A DNA stretch of 6,433 bases, from the NCBI GenBank assembly GCA_016840305.1, contig JAEOSP010000190.1, positions 1-6,433 on the forward strand, read 5' to 3'. A program made the position numbers and the translations under genes. A model generated the notes under the pieces. It saw only the letters and a program-made list of their open reading frames with translations. It ran no database searches and was not told where the DNA came from. Shown here piece after piece: positions 5,231 through 6,433 of this stretch; positions within the stretch are counted from its first letter, which is position 1, and each line of letters begins with the position of its first letter. This DNA is from Candidatus Hodarchaeota archaeon (GTDB lineage: Archaea > Asgardarchaeota > Heimdallarchaeia > Hodarchaeales > Hodarchaeaceae).

Positions 5231-5585
5231 ACTAAAAGGGCTTAAATATAATTTTACGTTATATTATATGGTTTTTGTGGATTTTATCAGAGTAAACTCC
5301 TCTAGGTGGCGTATAATATTCACAACTGTTCATACAAGTTGTTCAATCGGAATTGTAATAATCTTTAGGAAGAAACGCAAAAAATAAACCCCAAATCTTT
5401 TTTTACAGCTAATGCTAACCCATAATCGACGAATTAAGGGGTTTTTCAATTTATAGTTTCTAGAAAGCTAGCTTTAACAATTATAATTATGGTTTGACAA
5501 TGTATTAAAATGTCGCATAACCAACGTTAAACAACTACATACATCTTAGTGTTACATTAGAAGAAAAAAGAACTAACTCCTTAAG
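5231..5585. other. Gene-free stretch with dyads and T-tracts
   Basis: I see no convincing gene here. Present are an inverted repeat ACAACT (5322-5327)/AGTTGT (5337-5342), a long-loop pair AAACCCC (5386-5392)/GGGGTTT (5438-5444) with a T7 run (5398-5404) between them, and a 12-bp perfect palindrome AAAGCTAGCTTT at 5464-5475. The rest is AT-rich without tRNA-like arms. The T7 run would suit a plus-strand terminator for the DUF4386-like remnant. Confidence 0.5.
5398..5404 (+). terminator. T7 run, possible terminator of the DUF4386-like remnant
   Basis: Seven T follow ATC about 170 bases after the remnant's stop, flanked by the AAACCCC/GGGGTTT pair that could loop it out. Archaeal T-tract terminators look like this, but the distance is long and nothing upstream on this strand is intact. 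Confidence 0.3.
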
Positions 5586-5589
5586 TTAG
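5563..5589 (-). terminator. Hairpin plus T6 terminator of the PrsW-like gene
   Basis: On the minus strand CTAACT (5589-5584) pairs with AGTTAG (5578-5573) around a five-base loop. The stem overlaps the stop codon, and TTC then a run of six T follows at 5569-5564. The stem is short, but its placement immediately after the gene makes it a good candidate for the end of this transcript. Confidence 0.55.
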
Positions 5590-6431
5590 GCCTTATCCTC
5601 TTTTTTTATTGAATGTTTTATTCTGTGAAAACGTTTACACTGCGGACAACGCTCAATTCGTGATCTAACAATAACTATTCCAAAAATAGGTCGGTTATAG
5701 ATACTACCACATTCTGGGCATTCTGCTTGCCCCATTTTTAACATAGATAGGATACTTAATTTCCCATAGTATAGTTTAAATGTAGGTATAAGCATTATCC
5801 CCACCATTGTTCCACCCCAAAATGATAGCAAAACATTATAGATCAAATTTTCCTGCAAGTTAAGTAAAAATTTTACATAGATTGGAAAATTACCTAAAAA
5901 ATGAAATCCAAATCCATAAAGAAGGCCATAAACATATTTTCTACGGGAAATAAAATATAAGCTACCATATAAGAATGATCCATGTAAGAAACACACACAT
6001 ACTCGCTCCATTAGAAATCCACTCAAATAGTACCAGGGGAGAGAACTAATAAATGGATCCTGAGCGAGTAGTGACGCTAAGAACCAGATTTCACCCGTCC
6101 CAAAGCCAAGACCTGCAGCAAATGCATAAAAATGTAATTGATCGAAATCAATCTTCCGAAAAATGAACAGAGGAAGAAATATTAATAATTTGGATGCTTC
6201 TTCGGTTACTGGAGCGTAGAGAAACTGAATAAATAAGTAGATATTATTATTGGTAACAAAAGATTGGATAATTTCATCTAAAGGTAATCGTAATCCGTAG
6301 TATGCGAAGAAAAAAAAGGGAATATTTGCTAAAAATAAGAGAAACAATACCATTTTAATTCTGTTAGGTGATTTAAATGTAAGTATTCCCCCGATGAAAC
6401 CAAGAGAGAGACAAGTCGTAATAATGGCCAT
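5586..6431 (-). CDS. PrsW-like intramembrane protease with a C-terminal zinc ribbon
   Basis: A 281-residue multi-pass membrane protein with about seven or eight hydrophobic segments. It has the membrane-embedded motifs of the PrsW/CPBP-type peptidases: APVTEEASK at 73-81 (paired glutamates 77-78, lysine 81), GFGTGE at 109-114, an R-x6-H pair (R143, H150) and HFLGN at 177-181. In bacteria PrsW cleaves a membrane-bound anti-sigma factor; here the substrate is unknown. After the last helix, residues 238-265 form a CPEC...CPQC pair 20 residues apart, a rubredoxin-like zinc ribbon that would lie on the cytosolic side if the basic KRFHRIKHSIKK tail follows the positive-inside rule. The chosen ATG (6431-6429) lies two bases from the window edge. 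No promoter or ribosome binding site can be seen, and the true start may lie outside. It has a terminator of its own, so it is probably the last gene of its transcript. Confidence 0.82.
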   Translation of the reverse strand: MAIITTCLSLGFIGGILTFKSPNRIKMVLFLLFLANIPFFFFAYYGLRLPLDEIIQSFVTNNNIYLFIQFLYAPVTEEASKLLIFLPLFIFRKIDFDQLHFYAFAAGLGFGTGEIWFLASLLAQDPFISSLPWYYLSGFLMERVCVCFLHGSFLYGSLYFISRRKYVYGLLYGFGFHFLGNFPIYVKFLLNLQENLIYNVLLSFWGGTMVGIMLIPTFKLYYGKLSILSMLKMGQAECPECGSIYNRPIFGIVIVRSRIERCPQCKRFHRIKHSIKKEDKA

Positions 6432-6433
6432 GA

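Noticed and set aside
5187..5387. Plus-strand open frame of 66 codons ending in a basic tail (FRKKRKK)
   Set aside because: It overlaps the DUF4386-like remnant in a different frame, has no clear ribosome binding site, and its aromatic-rich sequence fits no family I know. A small membrane peptide cannot be excluded but is not supported.
5231..5585. Possible tRNA or small RNA gene
   Set aside because: The region has T-tracts and short dyads, but no T-arm GTTCGA-type box, acceptor pairing or anticodon arm could be assembled.
3141..5585. Insertion sequence or transposon as the cause of the broken genes
   Set aside because: No transposase frame, paired terminal inverted repeats or target-site duplication could be found around the remnants.

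Overview
This is an AT-rich window in which every intact gene lies on the minus strand. It looks archaeal. TATA-like boxes sit about 25-30 bases upstream of several starts, some close enough for leaderless or near-leaderless transcripts. GGAG-type ribosome binding sites occur as well, and stop/start overlaps are tight. The gene set (exporter-type ABC ATPase, MFS carrier, GNAT acetyltransferase, zinc-less MDR oxidoreductase, PrsW-type membrane protease with a zinc ribbon) would suit an Asgard-like or other mesophilic archaeon. That lineage is inference; no marker gene is present to prove it.

Layout, reading right to left along the direction of transcription: (1) 6431-5586, a polytopic PrsW-like intramembrane protease ending in a cytosolic-type zinc ribbon, followed by a hairpin/T-run terminator. 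(2) 5585-4769, about 800 bases with no intact gene. It holds a broken C-terminal remnant of a DUF4386-like membrane protein on the plus strand, a weak 39-codon frame, dyads, and the promoter of the next gene. (3) 4768-3842, an NAD(P)H-dependent MDR oxidoreductase, followed 12 bases later by a truncated DUF6326-like membrane protein (3829-3602). (4) 3600-3260, a plus-strand fragment of a serine beta-lactamase/penicillin-binding-protein-like hydrolase, cut just after its SxxK helix, facing the truncated DUF6326 gene. (5) 3140-1157, an MFS carrier and a GNAT acetyltransferase, spaced like an operon. (6) 983 to the left edge, an ABC-2-type exporter ATPase whose stop codon overlaps the start of the next gene, probably the permease, of which only the first codons are visible.

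How the genes may work together: the ABC ATPase and the cut-off downstream gene almost certainly form one exporter. A 14-bp perfect palindrome and an overlapping 9-bp direct repeat lie upstream of its TATA box and look like the operator of an unseen transcription factor. The MFS/GNAT pair could be an export-plus-acetylation detoxification unit, but nothing here shows the substrate. The middle of the window holds three degraded genes whose homology breaks near T8 or pyrimidine tracts, and it is best read as a zone of gene decay. I see no tRNA, rRNA, CRISPR array, insertion sequence or convincing new multi-gene defence system.
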